From: Rhyzopertha dominica
Lineage: Eukaryota > Arthropoda > Insecta > Coleoptera > Bostrichidae
NCBI GenBank assembly: GCA_025024175.1
Contig: QCXZ01000053.1
Span: forward strand, 6,324,001-6,388,000
Length of the DNA: 64,000 nt
Direction: 5' to 3'
Under the pieces are notes generated by a model, which worked only from the letters and a program-made list of their open reading frames with translations, was not told where the DNA came from and ran no database searches. Below, piece after piece: positions 46,441-58,879 of this stretch; the first letter of the stretch is position 1; each line of letters begins with the position of its first letter. The translations under genes were made by a program, and so were the position numbers.

Positions 46441-48379
46441 TTGATTTGGTTAAAATATTAAGTGCTGGGTTAATTTTTGGAAACAGTGCACTGGCGGACA
46501 AGGAAGTTGGCTTAACTTAAAAAAAAATAATAGCTAAATCAAAAATGTGATAAACAAGTAAACCCAAAGGCTCAGTCTAAATAAAAGATGGTATATTCTG
46601 TACTGTGTTCATAACAAAGCACGTCATGCATAATTTTATGCAACTATCTAATTCTGATTTTACAGATTACTTACTCATAATATGTACAAAATCGTCGTCG
46701 AACATTGAAATGTAATATGCTATCATTTTACTGATATGTTGCGGTGTCTGGTTATTATCTACCATTTATATAATCGACTCAAAAGCACTATTTTCGATTT
46801 ATGCCCTGGTCATTATTTTAGCCAAAGAGCAAAAAGAAGTACTTAAATTTTATCTATTTAAAATATCAGATCATTGCGATCACGGCTTTTAATTCAAAAT
46901 TTGCTAATATCCAAGTTAGTGGAGTATCACGCAGTGCTCATATTCAGTTTCAGATGATAATATTAAGCGCTTTAAGCACATAAACTATGCATATATGATT
47001 AAAGGTAAAAACATAGATTACTTTTATGTCACTTAAAAATTGTCACAGAAGTAACAGTCAAAGTATAACTTACATTGACATAATAAGATTAAATTGATCA
47101 TAAAGAAATACCTACATTTGTAATAATTTATACTGTGCGTTTAATTGCTAATCCCTGCAGATTTCAGTATAGTCAAGTAATATCCGTAAAAATTTTTACA
47201 TACGTTTTTGGCGATATTGAGCCATATTTTGCGAATCAATGATAGCCAGCAAGATGAATATAATACATGAAAGGATTTTTGTAGTTTGAGAACAATAACA
47301 AATGGTGGTTTTAAAACGACCATCAATTTAATGCTGATTGATGGTGTTTGGCCAGCTGACGACGCATAATGCTGGGGCTTATAACTTGTATTTTTAGGTT
47401 TAACTAAGATTAACTAAACCAACGGCTTAATTCATTACAAATAGATACTGTTTCATGACTAGGTTGTTTCCTCATTCTCATTCACAATTTTGATAATTTT
47501 TTTATCTATACTAGCTACCTATTCAATTCTAACTTAAATTTCTAAAGCTTTTAATGCGAAAAGTTTAAACTAAAAAGCGCATCGGTTAATTAATTAATAT
47601 TTGATATGTGCGAATTCCAAATCATAAATCGTGGTTCTATTAGTAGATGCTTAATTTATATTTCTTTAGTACTTCGCTTGACATTACTATAGACTATATG
47701 GATCACGGATCTTTATTCTTCCAAATAAAATGTATCTACTCATCTTTTGTAAACGTGATAGACATGCAACTGAATGCGCTAGATATCGCCTAACTGATAT
47801 CATCAATAATTGAATTAGGAATAAAGAAGCTTTTGAAGATCAGTATATACAAAGAACATAAAAAGCTTGGGTCTTCACAGAAGATGTTTTAAGTCACCTT
47901 GCAGAAAATCAACGCAGATTGTTCATTAAATAAATACTTCGTTAATTACTTAGGTACATAATCCGATAAAGGCACAACTTTATCTATGAAGAATTATTCA
48001 GTAAGGGAAATTCCTGCTTTGCCCCCCCCCCCCTTAGACCAAAAGCTGGGTACGCCCATGCTTGCAGTAATTCTAATGAGCTTCACAGCGAGTTCTTTTA
48101 TAAAGACTGAGTGCCGTGTTGCGAAGACTGGTCATAAGTCGAAGAATACCAGTCAGTCATGGCGCCGGAGGGCGAGTGTATTTATGAGAAATTAAAGGTG
48201 CGTGAGCATCATATATTTGTAATAACATCTGAGGCGTCATATCATATCCTGAGCATTAAAATCTTTAAAAGATCAATAGTAAACAACGGTCATATTTAAC
48301 TCACAAGAAATGTCTGTTACTTATGTATTCATATCTGGATATTCCACTATATGTTCTTTATTTTTATTTTCTATCACAC
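46441..48379. other. No gene seen; C-run and transposon-type end at 48024-48061
   Basis: Mostly AT-rich without coding similarity. Near 48024 a run of about a dozen C is followed by TTAGACCAAAAGCTGGGTACGCCCATG. On the minus strand this is CATGGGCGTACCCAG...GGGGG, similar to the start of family C copy 2 (CATGGGCGTACCGAAGGGG at 59987). It might be the far end of family C copy 1. Confidence 0.35.
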
Positions 48380-48600
48380 TTCCTGGCTTTGTTTGTAACG
48401 TTCCTTAAAAAATTCCTTTCATCTATTAATTACGTTTTTCTCATTAGTCATTGTTCTGCCATCTCTTGATAATATATGCATTTGTTTGTCTGTTTTTCTT
48501 GGGCGTTTTTAATATTTCGAACAAGAGCTTCTGATTGCCCTGACTATCTATTTTCAAATTCTTGCCAAGTCTCCTGTTTTGACACCATATTAATGTTAAA
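48380..48600 (-). pseudogene. Non-LTR RT fragment related to the 24-25 kb LINE
   Basis: The minus strand reads RLGKNLKIDSQGNQKLLFEI, then LKTPKKNRQTNAYIIKRW (48600-48450) and scattered RNFLRN. It corresponds to the pre-RT linker W..f...i......K...ei..i...K......i..RW.eyF of the same LINE type. Short, and broken by frameshifts. Confidence 0.5.
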
Positions 48601-49500
48601 TAGTTAGAAAAAAAACTAATCGTCTCCAAAACAAATTCGACCCCTTTTACAATTTTTCTCGAATTTTTCTCTCAAAGGAATTATGGTGCATCTGAATGAT
48701 ACACAGGGATCCATCATCCAGATAAGTGCAAGGTGTATTGTTCCAATAAACGTGATCTTGCTTCTTCGGAGGAATCTGCTAGCGAACAACAACACAAAGA
48801 GCAGGAGCCGTCCACGAGTTAATAGCTCCATGGGCTTAACGCGTCCGAAACTCTCTATTAATTTCATACATCCCGGGGTGTAATATGCGGTGTCAGGAGC
48901 AGGAGAGGAGGTATATCGACGGAGCAGATAAACGACTGTTGCCTACCTGGTGGACCCGAGGAGAGGGTAATGGAAAATAGATGAACCCTTACCTTGGTGC
49001 TTTTTGCACGCGGCGAGCTGGATGTGGTTGTAAATCAAACGAATCCGGCGGACGTAACCTTGTCGGGGGATACAGATTACGTCGGAATTGGAATACGCAA
49101 AAAAAGCTCCGGGAAACTGCACGGGAGGTCGATCCGGCGTGATGCCGAACCTGATCGGTGATTAACGGATGGAGGAAGTGGTAAAGGTAATAGGGTATGC
49201 AAGAAATTAATTTTGCCCGAATATTAAGATTCAGCTTGATACTGTTCTGTAGACAGAAACACGGTTTTTGTACTGACATAGTAATCTAACGCCCACTATT
49301 ATATTCTGCCTACCTCTTCTAAATTGTTTGAGGCTCCTTTGTTTCCAAATGTTGATTATTAATATAATTTCCTCTGAACAACGCGGTTTTTCCACAGTTA
49401 CTAACTTGCTCTGCTATGTAAACTTTATTAAAATCTCAATGGGCAAAGCTCTAGAAATTCGTGGTTCGTATAAAAGATTTTAGTAAGGATCTTTCAATTG
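48601..49500. other. No gene seen; GC-richer island
   Basis: 48680-49200 is GC- and CpG-rich with short frames on both strands and no recognisable domain. Confidence 0.35.
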
Positions 49501-50049
49501 TATCAAGCAACTATCTATAAGACTAACTTATGCAGAGAGTTTTACAACTTGATGGTCGGCCGTCGTAAACTATTGTATTGTAAATGAGGGTTTTTACAAC
49601 CTTATGGTCGGCCGCCCTAAACTATTGGGATTAGTGGCACGCTTCAAAGTTCCTAAACGGGCCGTATTCAAAAAAATCTTGTTTGCTAGAATTTTAACTT
49701 TTCCACTATAAATTTTTGAAATTTATTAGTTGTGATAATTTAGCAATCAATAAAACATAGAAGCTTTTATAACAAATTTTATTTAATGCAGACCTGATGC
49801 TAACTGGCGCGACACGCGATCTTTTTTTATGTGATGCTTTATTGGGTTTAAATTTTCCGATGTATAAAATAAAAGCCTTTGCATGTCATAACGAACGTAT
49901 ACAAATTTAATATAAAACATACAAATTAGTAAGTAGAAAAATATCTACATTTGTTAGAAAAAATTTACAATAGTGCACAATAAAATTTATACACGGTATC
50001 GATTACGTTCATTACAGCTTGTTAATAAGCACATTACAAGAGTCACAAA

Positions 50050-50830
50050 CTAAAAAAAATCACTTTCACTGCTAAAATCACGATTAACTTCTATTATTAA
50101 TTTTTGTACATGATTCGTTCTGTACCGATTTCCAATGTCCAGTATATGCCGCACTGAATTTCTCCATGCATCGACACTTGTTACTTCAGCTTCGTGTCTA
50201 ATTTTTAGCAGCATTTCATTGCTAAATTTTCCACCGGTGTTCCTTCGTCGAATTCTTTGTTTCAACTGCCCCCATATTACTTTAATGGGATTGAAAATGC
50301 AATGATATGGCGGTAATCGCGGAATGGTGTGTCCACATTCAAAAGCGAGAATGTCAATTTTAAATTTCTTCGAAAATTTTTTTCGGCCAAGCACTTCCAA
50401 CAATTGTTTTTTTTTTGTGTAGTCCTCTTCGAAATATAAATCTTTTTTTCTTAAAAACTCTTACCCTATTAGTTGTTGTATTTGGAATGTTATCCAGTTG
50501 CTCCGAATGGTAACTATGACGCTGTTTGGTGGCGATTTGGGTAATAAAATGTTTTTCAACCAATTTTCAAACACTAACGCATTCATTTCAGAATGATAGG
50601 CGCTTACTTCTTTTAGGTTTTTACATACAAGATACAGGGCTCCAGGAACGAAGCCATATTCACCTCCTGCGTGTAGCATCATTATTCTTTTTCCTTTTGA
50701 CGCCAGAATATTGACGTTGCACTTCCCCGAGTCATCAACCCATCCTTTCTTTATTGTATCATGGGTATCGTACCATGTATCGTCGAGAAAAAAACAGCGG
50801 ACAATTTTCCTGCCTATAGATTTTTATAGA
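50050..50830 (-). pseudogene. IS630-like (DDE_3-type) transposase relic
   Basis: On the minus strand: FLDDTWYDTHDTIKKGWVDD (first Asp, near 50790-50730), SGKCNVNILASKGKR, IMMLHAGGEYGFVPGALYL, YHSEMNALVFENWLKNILLP, and NSVIVTIRSNW. It continues with a stretch around 50480-50340 containing FECGHTIPRLPPYHCIFNPI, and ends VIWGQLKQRIRRRN...DAWRNSVRHILD. This is the YHxEMN...VIVMDNASYH...LPPYHCxxNPIE layout of a DDE family frequent in insects. Two catalytic positions are lost: the IVMDN block reads IVTIR, and NPIE reads NPIK. Frameshifts also separate the blocks. The frame closes at 50050 next to the non-coding 3' end. Confidence 0.85.
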
Positions 50831-51631
50831 TTTTAAATAATCGTATCTCCACTTTCTTATTACCTAGCTTTCCATCAAGCATTGCTTCTTCTCCACCTTT
50901 TTCATTGAAAAGCCAATGGTTTTAACATACTTTTGCAGGGTATGCTCGGAGCAGTCGATTAAACACTCAGGTATATGCAGCGACAGATCCTAGTGATAAG
51001 AACGAACATATTTAATTGTTTCGGAGGTACTCAGTTGCCCCACGGTTTAAAATCAGCAATAGTTTGTTTGACCAGTTGCCCTACGAAATGTATTTGTCAC
51101 AAAAGTCTCTTAATAACTGGCTAAATGTAGGCATAGATGTAGGTATGACTGAATAAGTAAAAAATATTGCACTTGGTACGTTTATATGCTGTAAAACTTT
51201 AAAATATAAGTAAACACATATGCTTTCAATAACGTTTATAGTATTAGTATAATAGTTCCGATTTCTTCTTATTTTCAAAATAATATACAGGTAGGAACTA
51301 CGTTTATGACCCTCCGGATTAAAAAAAATTTTAACCTATGAAGAAACAGGGCAGAGGACGATTGCACACCGCGATCAAAAATTAGAAAGTATGGACTGCC
51401 GCATTGAAATTGGAATGTTTACCATTCATGGTTATAAAAATAGATACTCATTAAATTAGGAAAGAAACCATTTAATCATACATTAAAAGCTATTAGATGA
51501 GAAATATTTGTAGTTCAAATAGTAATGCCAAATAATGCTCATTGATTAATGTGTACGGAAAAAAAAATCTAAAAAAACCTAAAAACAATTTTTGGATACG
51601 GTCCACTCCGCTGCAAAACAGTGGAACGTGC

Positions 51632-53421
51632 ACAGATAAAACTGATTGTTTGGATTTATAAAACCAATTTGTTTGACTTACATTTCTTTAAGTCCAACAA
51701 ATTTATCTTCAAACAAACAAATTTTATTTGTAAGAAGAATATCACTTTGTTTGTAACTATTATACCATTTATTTGAGATCGAACAGAACTTGCGAGTTCA
51801 AGTAACCTAATAATTATTTGAGCGAATAAAATATTATTTTTCACGGTCAAACAATTTATTCCAATTAGTTAAAATTTCAAATATTTAAATTAAATGCTTT
51901 GAAGAATTATATCAACAAAAGTAAATGCTTGTTTCTAATAAATATATCTTTCGTTAAATCAATGTTTCTTTTTGTTATTCAACTATTTAATTGTTCAACT
52001 CAAACACACCTGTTGTTACAGCAAACAACATGTATTTAAACAGAATAAATGATGCTTTAATGCAACAATCTGTTTTTGGATACAAAGAAATAATTATTTG
52101 AATTTGCGTGTGCCACTAGCAAGGTGGAAGTTTGGGGTTCCGCTTCTTTAGCCATGGTTGGACACTGGACAGAATTTATCAAGGTAAATCGGGAAAAGCC
52201 GCCGTTATTTGTTTCTTATTATTGTTAGTTTATTTCATTAAATTGTGAAACAAAAGAGGAAGATGGTCACAGATTTTTAAAGTAAGTATGAAGCCTAAAT
52301 AAAGTATATTTGCTTAATATGATGTGCAAAATAAGGCATTCAAACAAGCACATGATCGTTAACGCAAGCTCTGTTACAAAATGACCATCTATGATTCGTA
52401 AGGATGATAATTATGGCGTTGTTTCTCTACATCTTGAAGTAAGTATATGTTAGTAAAGTCTGCTTAATGAAGCGCCCTATTTGTACCAAACTACTATTAC
52501 AAATAATGCGTTATTTATTCAGTATATTTGTAATACTAAAATGGAACACATTTATCACGCTATAGAAACCAGTAGATTTGTGATTGTCCTTTAAATTAAA
52601 ATAAATATCATACTTTCCGTCTGCATTATATTCGTACATATAAGTAGCAAAATTTACCTTGTCAATGGACTTGTCTAGGTTAGGCTGATTTAAATCAGAT
52701 GTTTTTTACTAAACCAATTACAGTTTTGCGGAAATGAATTGAGTGACATATTGTATTTTGAACTACAAGCACAACTTTTATACGCTCTTATAAAAAACAG
52801 GAAGCCACAGGAGTACACTTGCATAAAATACATAGACATATCGAAGTGGGATAATCAAAATTTATTTCTTTAACTTAAAAACAATTTATTCATATGTTTC
52901 AAGGGCTTGTTTGAATGCAATATTTATACAATCTAATTAAAAAAATATTTCATTAAAATTCACATGCAGTTTGCTGCAATAACAGAGATAATGAATTGAG
53001 CATATGAATTCTTGCAATCAAACAATTGTTTAATTCCAGGAAATAGCTGTTTCATTGGACTAAATCAGTGATATCTTTACTGCAAAGAAATATTTATTTG
53101 GTATGCAGAGAATCACTTACCTCTTCTCTGATTCCAAACAAATATTTGTTTCAGTCAAATTTAATCATATGTTTATTCCAAACATCTTCATGGTTTAGTG
53201 AAACAAATGCTTTGTTCTACAAAGGAAATGAGTATTCTTGACTCAATAGTTTCAAAAGTTAATTTAAAGCTTTGTATATATTATGTTAAATAAATATTCT
53301 TTTAGCCGCTTCAAGAATTTTGAGAGTTTGAAACAAACAAATCATTTACTTCGCCATATACAAACAAACAATTTGTTTGCCGTAAATAAATTTTTTCTTC
53401 CAAACAAATTGTTCTCTCTGT
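51632..53421. mobile_element. Nested 1790-bp TIR element with GTGC target duplication
   Basis: The 22-base ends 51632-51653 (ACAGATAAAACTG...) and 53400-53421 (inverted: ACAGAGAGAACAA...) agree at 17 positions, both finishing in TTGTTTGG. GTGC directly precedes the left end (51628-51631) and directly follows the right end (53422-53425). Many further TTTGTTTG/CAAACAAA motifs crowd both subterminal regions. No transposase was recognised inside. A 4-bp duplication fits classes such as Chapaev or Sola; the class is not determined. Confidence 0.75.
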
Positions 53422-53527
53422 GTGCCGAACCCGTCTGTTATTTACGACAGCTTCAGGTAATACTTGTAAGCCATTGTGAGCGGTAATCGGCTGTTCGTAT
53501 AATGAGTCTCATAGATTGTTGCTAGCA

Positions 53528-55350
53528 ACTGTAATTGTCAAGTCGAATTCGGCAGATAAAAATCGCCAGCTGTTTATGCTTGACAATTATTGTTCTATCT
53601 GGTATTCCTCCAGATTTTGTAGTTAAGACAAACATCCTGCCTTTGAAGCAAACGGGTTTTCGTAAGCGTCCTATGTAAGCTGAAGCTTGCATAGGATATT
53701 CTTGAACTGCTGAATTTGATTGTTATCAACAAATGATGCACGAGAAAAAACATTTACACAGCTGAAACATTTAAAATTTACCAGTGAAAGTTAAAATCGC
53801 TTGACATATAATAAGAGCCCTCTATCTTTAATAGTCGACCTTTTGGTGCTAATTGCTCTCCAATCATTTCCCTGGCAACATTTTTTAATTCAGAAAAAAA
53901 CATCTTTAAATCATGATTAGAATCAAAACGCTGATGTATTCAAATACAATCATTTTACACTTGTACAGAAAGCTATAATACTTAACTCTGGCACTCTTAG
54001 CACCCCTGACGAACCTTGAGAAAACCCATTTTCAGGGGGTCCCGCTTTCTTCAGAAGTCTTTCCCCATCGTCCGACGGCATTTCACTTTTAAGTGTGCCA
54101 TTTGCATATTTTATAATGAAGTGATCAAACGGCATCGTTGGAGAATGTAATTTGAGCGCTTGTAAATATTTAAGGGCCTCAAACGGAATACTAAACACGA
54201 TACTCTTAATAAAAAAGTTTGTCGTGGACGGATACAGCAGCGCCCTTGTCTGCCGAGGATTATGGGGGCAACGGAATTATTTATGCCTTGCTTGAAAGAC
54301 NGCNTCCATAAACAAGGGGGATGGCCANATTTTTCTTATTGACGCCGTACGCAATATACGTACCTTAGTTTGACAGCATACAGAAGACGAGAAAAAACAG
54401 GAGCGTTAAACATAAAATGAGATATCTGAAGAGCAGGTACTTGTTTCGTCGATGTACTTAGAAGAGAAACCTAAAAATGTAAGCCCAGTATATGTATTCG
54501 TAGATTCTGGCTGCTTATTGTATTAAATAAAACAAACTTGTATTAAATATTACGTTTCGACCTTTAATTTAGGACTTTTTCAAATATTTTTATTTTATAA
54601 TTGACAAATTGACATGAAATCAAATGTCATATTCATTGGAAATGAATATAACAACAAACCAAACAGCAGCGATAATAACAGATGGTAGTTGTCTAGTTGT
54701 ATACAGAAAACTATAAAGGACTTCCTCACCTATGTACTTGGCATGAAGTATTTACACTATGGTGGGAGCGCACCTATTGATATGGCTTTGCTTATGTTTG
54801 CATTTTTGTAGATTACGAAGGGTCATAATAAGCATGGACAAATGCTGTATCCTGTATAATCAAAGGAAAAATCCAACAAAACTGATCTAGATGAATTTGT
54901 TAGAAAAATTATTAACTAAACCTTCGACCACAGGAGGGCACAATTAATTGTCAGCCTAAATACAAAAAAAAATGCTAATTTCTTAAAATTTTACCTAGGA
55001 GGAGGGGTAAGAGTAGTAAGTGGTTAAATATACACCATATTTTACACAAGTTTTGATTCCCCGTGGCACAGGGAGGGGGCAGATATACAATAATAATTTT
55101 CGCTATAATTAGTGAATCATAACTATGTATCGTCCATTATACACAATGTTGGATTAAATGAAGATAGAAAAATTTATAATTTATTGTGTAAAAAAATACA
55201 GTGTAGGACATTTTAACCGCTCTAATTTTAAGCCCCCCTTCCTATTTTTAAACAAATCGTGTTATTGTGCGTTTTACCTATTTTTCTTTTCAGTTTCTGT
55301 TTATAGTTAAGGTCACTGAATCTTGAAAAGTAGCGACAACGGCTGCGTTA
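53528..55350. other. No recognised gene; unassigned frame 53950-54198
   Basis: The minus-strand frame 54198-53950 (82 residues: HSPTMPFDHFIIKYANGTLK, then LLKKAGPPENGFSQGSSGV) and weak continuation to about 53800 (IGEQLAP, KIEGSYYMS-like) read as protein-like but match no family I know. A PLE-type box (minus, 54553-54583: AAAGGTCGAAACG after a partial stem) lies downstream. Several n bases occur near 54301-54327. Confidence 0.3.
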
Positions 55351-56285
55351 TATACAGGATATTTCACGAATGATAATGACCCTGACGAAATTAAAAATGC
55401 AATCCAAACTACATTTGCACAGGTACCATTGCTAATTGTTCATTGTCTTATAAAATATAAAATATAGAGAGCTGTATAAATTCGTAAATTTTGACATAAA
55501 ATCATTTGCTTTAATTAAGTAAATTTGGTATTGTAAAACAAATTTTATTTTTGAAAAATGTTTATCCAATAACATTAATGTAATAAATACTCAACATGTC
55601 GCCATCCGCTGTTTTCACAAGCTTGAATTCGTGCCCAAAACGATCTTTTAACATGCATTAACATTTCTGCAGTTATGGATCTACATGCATCACGTATTTT
55701 ATTTTCTAAATGTTCTACACTTTCAATTGGTGTTTGGCATACTTGCTCTTTTACCATTGCCCACAGAAATAAATCCAAAGGAGTTAGGCCAGGGCTTCTC
55801 GGTGGCCAAGGATTAATTGGACCTCTTCATATCCATCGGTTAGGCAAAACCAAATCAAGATGATTTCGCACTATTCTATGATAATGCGCAGGTGCCCCAT
55901 CTTGTTGGAACCAAAAAACTCGCCTTACTTGTAAATTTACATTTTGGAGCAGTACCGATAAAATGTTTCTTAAAAGATTTAGATAAGTATTGCCGTTTAA
56001 ACTATCGCAAAAAAATAATGCCCAACAATTTGATTCCCCAATATTCCGCACCAGACATTCGTCGAGTGGATAGTTTGAAAATGTCCTTCTCGAATCCAAC
56101 GTGGATGTTATGTTTGTTAACTCCACCATTATTAGAAAATCTTGCTTCATTTGAGAAGCAAATGTTATCATAAAATCTCACATTCAAATTTTGGTGTTCC
56201 TGAAAAAAGTTACAAAAAGCCAGTATTTTAGGATAATCTGTCTCCTTTAAGGCCTGAACCAATTGCAAGTGATACGGATGAAATT
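55351..56285 (-). pseudogene. Mariner-like element copy 2, catalytic part, left of satellite array
   Basis: The end TATACAGGATATTTCACGAAT (first 16 bases 55351-55366) matches copy 1. On the minus strand the transposase reads LVQALKETDYPKILAF, NICFSNEARFSNNGGVNKHN (first Asp changed to Asn), LDECLVRNIGES, and VFWFQQDGAPAHYHRIVRNH (second Asp kept). Then come LPNRWI, PPRSPGLTPLDLFLWAMVKE (third Asp kept, SPD changed to SPG), and a tail ending GWRHVEYLLH with a natural stop near 55575. The N-terminal side is cut at 56285 by the satellite array. Confidence 0.88.
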
Positions 56286-58879
56286 CAGGAGGTCTGGATT
56301 AGTAAATGTGCTTGAAGTTATACAAATCGGAGGTGCAAAAATTTTAAGGTCCAAAAAGAACAGAGGGGTCAGCCTCTCATGTTTTGTGATTTTTCGGTGG
56401 AAACTAATTTTAGCTCTAATCGAGACACAGATGTATTTTGAGCTGCAGATTCCATAGATTTGATCAGAAATGAGCTAGGACGTCAGGCGGCCTAATTTAC
56501 TCCACTTTTGGATCGAACCGTTGTAGCTAGCGACAAACGGATACCATTCCGAAATTCAGGAGGTCCAGATTAGTAAATATGCTTGAAATTATACAAATCG
56601 GAGGTGCAAAAATTTTAAGCTCCAAAAAGAACAAAGGGGTTGTTAGCCTTTGATGTTTTGCGATTTTTCGGTGGAAACTAATTTTAGCTCAAAATCGACA
56701 AACAGATGTATTTTGAGCTGCAGATTCCAAAAATTTGATCAGAAATGAGCTAGGACGTCAGGCGGCCTAATTTACTCCGCTTTTAGATCTAACCGTTGTA
56801 GCTAGCGACAAACGGATACCATTCCGAAATTCAGGAGGTCCAGATTAGTAAATATGCTTGAAATTATACAAATCGGAGGTGCAAAAATTTTAAGGTCCAA
56901 AAAGAACAAAGGGGTTAGTTAGCCTTTGATGTCTTGCGATTTTTCGGTGGAAACTAATTTTAGCTCAAAATCGACAAACAGATGTAGTTTGAGGTACAGA
57001 TTCCAAAGATTTGATCAGAAATGAGCTAGGACGTCAGGCGGCCTAATTTACTCCGCTTTTAGATCTAACCGTTGTAGCTAGCGACAAACGGATACCATTC
57101 CGAAATTCAGGAGGTCCAGATTAGTAAATATGCTTGAAATTATACAAATCGGAGGTGCAAAAATTTTAAGGTCCAAAAAGAACAAAGGGGTTAGTTAGCC
57201 TTTGATGTCTTGCGATTTTTCGGTGGAAACTAATTTTAGCTCAAAATCGACAAACAGATGTATTTTGAGCTGCAGATTCCAAAGATTTGATCAGAAATGA
57301 GCTAGGACGTCAGGCGCCCTAATTTACTCCGCTTTTGGATCGAACCGTTGTAGCTAGCGACAAACGGATACCATTCCGAAATTCAGGAGGTCCAGATTAG
57401 TAAATAAGCTTGAAATTATACAAATCGGAGGTGCAAAAATTTTAAGCTCGAAAAAGAACAAAGGGGTTGTTAGCCTTTGATGTTTTGCGATTTTTCGGTG
57501 GAAACTAATTGTAACTCAAAATCGACAAACAGATGTATTTTGAGCTGCAGATTCCAAAAATTTGATCAGAAATGAGCTAGGACGTCAGGCGGCCTAATTT
57601 ACTCCGCTTTTAGATCTAACCGTTGTAGCTAGCGACAAACGGATACCATTCCGAAATTCAGGAGGTCCAAATTAGTAAATATGCTTGAAGTTATACAAAT
57701 CGGAGGTGCAAAAATTTTAAGGTCCAAAAAGAACAGAGGGGTTAGCCTCTGATGTTTTGTGATTTTTCGGTGGAAACTAATTTTAGCTCAAATCGACACA
57801 CAGATGTATTTTGAGCTGCAGATTCCATAGATTTGATCAGAAATGAGCTAGGACGTCAGGCGGCCTAATTTACTCCGCTTTTGGATCGAACCGTTGTAGC
57901 TAGCGACAAACGGATACCATTCCGAAATTCAGGAGGTCCAGATTAGTAAATAAGCTTGAAATTATACAAATCGGAGGTGCAAAAATTTTAAGCTCCAAAA
58001 AGAACAAAGGGGTTGTTAGCCTTTGATGTTTTGCGATTTTTCGGTGGAAACTAATTTTAACTCAAAATCGACAAACAGATGTATTTTGAGCTGGAGATTC
58101 CAAAAATTTGATCAGAAATGAGCTAGGACGTCAGGCGGCCTAATTTACTCCGCTTTTAGATCTAACCGTTGTAGCTAGCGACAAACGGATACCATTCCGA
58201 AATTCAGGAGGTCTAGATTAGTAAATATGCTTGAAGTTATACAAATCGGAGGTGCAAAAATTTTAAGGTCCAAAAAGAACAGAGGGGTTAGCCTCTGATG
58301 TTTTGTGATTTTTCGGTGGAAACTAATTTTAGCTCAAATCGACACACAGATGTATTTTGAGCTGCAGATTCCATAGATTTGATCAGAAATGAGCTAGGAC
58401 GTCAGGCGGCCTAATTTACTCCGCTTTTGGATCGAACCGTTGTAGCTAGCGACAAACGGATACCATTCCGAAATTCAGGAGGTCCAGATTAGTAAATATG
58501 CTTGAAATTATACAAATCGGAGGTGCAAAAATTTTAAGCTCCAAAAAGAACAAAGGGGTTGTTAGCCTTTGATGTTTTGCGATTTTTCGGTGGAAACTAA
58601 TTTTAGCTCAAAATCGACAAACAGATGTATCTTGAGCTGCAGATTCCAAAGATTTGATCAGAAATGAGCTAGGACGTCAGGCGGCCTAATTTAATCCGCT
58701 TGTAGATCGAACCGTTGCAGCTAGCGGCAAACGGATACCATTCCGAAATTCAGGAGGTCCAGATTAGTAAATATGCTTATAATTATACAAATCGGAGGTG
58801 CAAAAATTTTAAGGTCCAAAAAGAACAAATGGGTTAGCCTTTGATGTTTTGCGATTTTTCGGTGGAAACTACTTTTAGC
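56280..58879 (+). repeat. Satellite array, ten monomers of 271-276 bp
   Basis: GAAATTCAGGAGGTC marks monomer starts at 56280, 56551, 56826, 57102, 57378, 57653, 57924, 58199, 58470 and 58745. The last monomer stops after about 135 bases. Monomer lengths are 271, 275, 276, 276, 275, 271, 275, 271 and 275. Type A units (271) have CAGAGGGG, TTTTGTGATT, GACACACAG and CCATAG. Type B units (275) have CAAAGGGGTTGTTAGCC, AAGCTC and mostly CCAAAAATT. Type C units (276) have GGGTTAGTTAGCC and GATGTCTTGCG. The order is A B C C B A B A B plus a partial unit. All units keep TTTTCGGTGGAAACT and CGTTGTAGCTAGCG. No coding frame runs through. Confidence 0.97.

Larger units (their letters stand above)
49501..53527 (-). 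mobile_element. IS630/Tc1-mariner-type element interrupted by a second element
   Basis: AGCAACTATCTATAAGACT at 49506-49524 has an inverted partner at 53505-53523 (AGCAACAATCTATGAGACT read on the minus strand), with 17 of 19 positions equal. Between them lie a minus-strand DDE transposase (50050-50830 and beyond) and a separate 1790-bp element (51632-53421) with its own TIRs and target duplication. Without that insertion the outer element would be about 2.2 kb, a normal size for this class. The first ~545 bases match the fragment at 6790-7346. The outermost five bases TATCA are not conserved on the right side. Confidence 0.75.

Noticed and set aside
56280..58879. CRISPR-like array
   Set aside because: Repeats are ~273 bp, contiguous and without unique spacers; this is a eukaryotic satellite.
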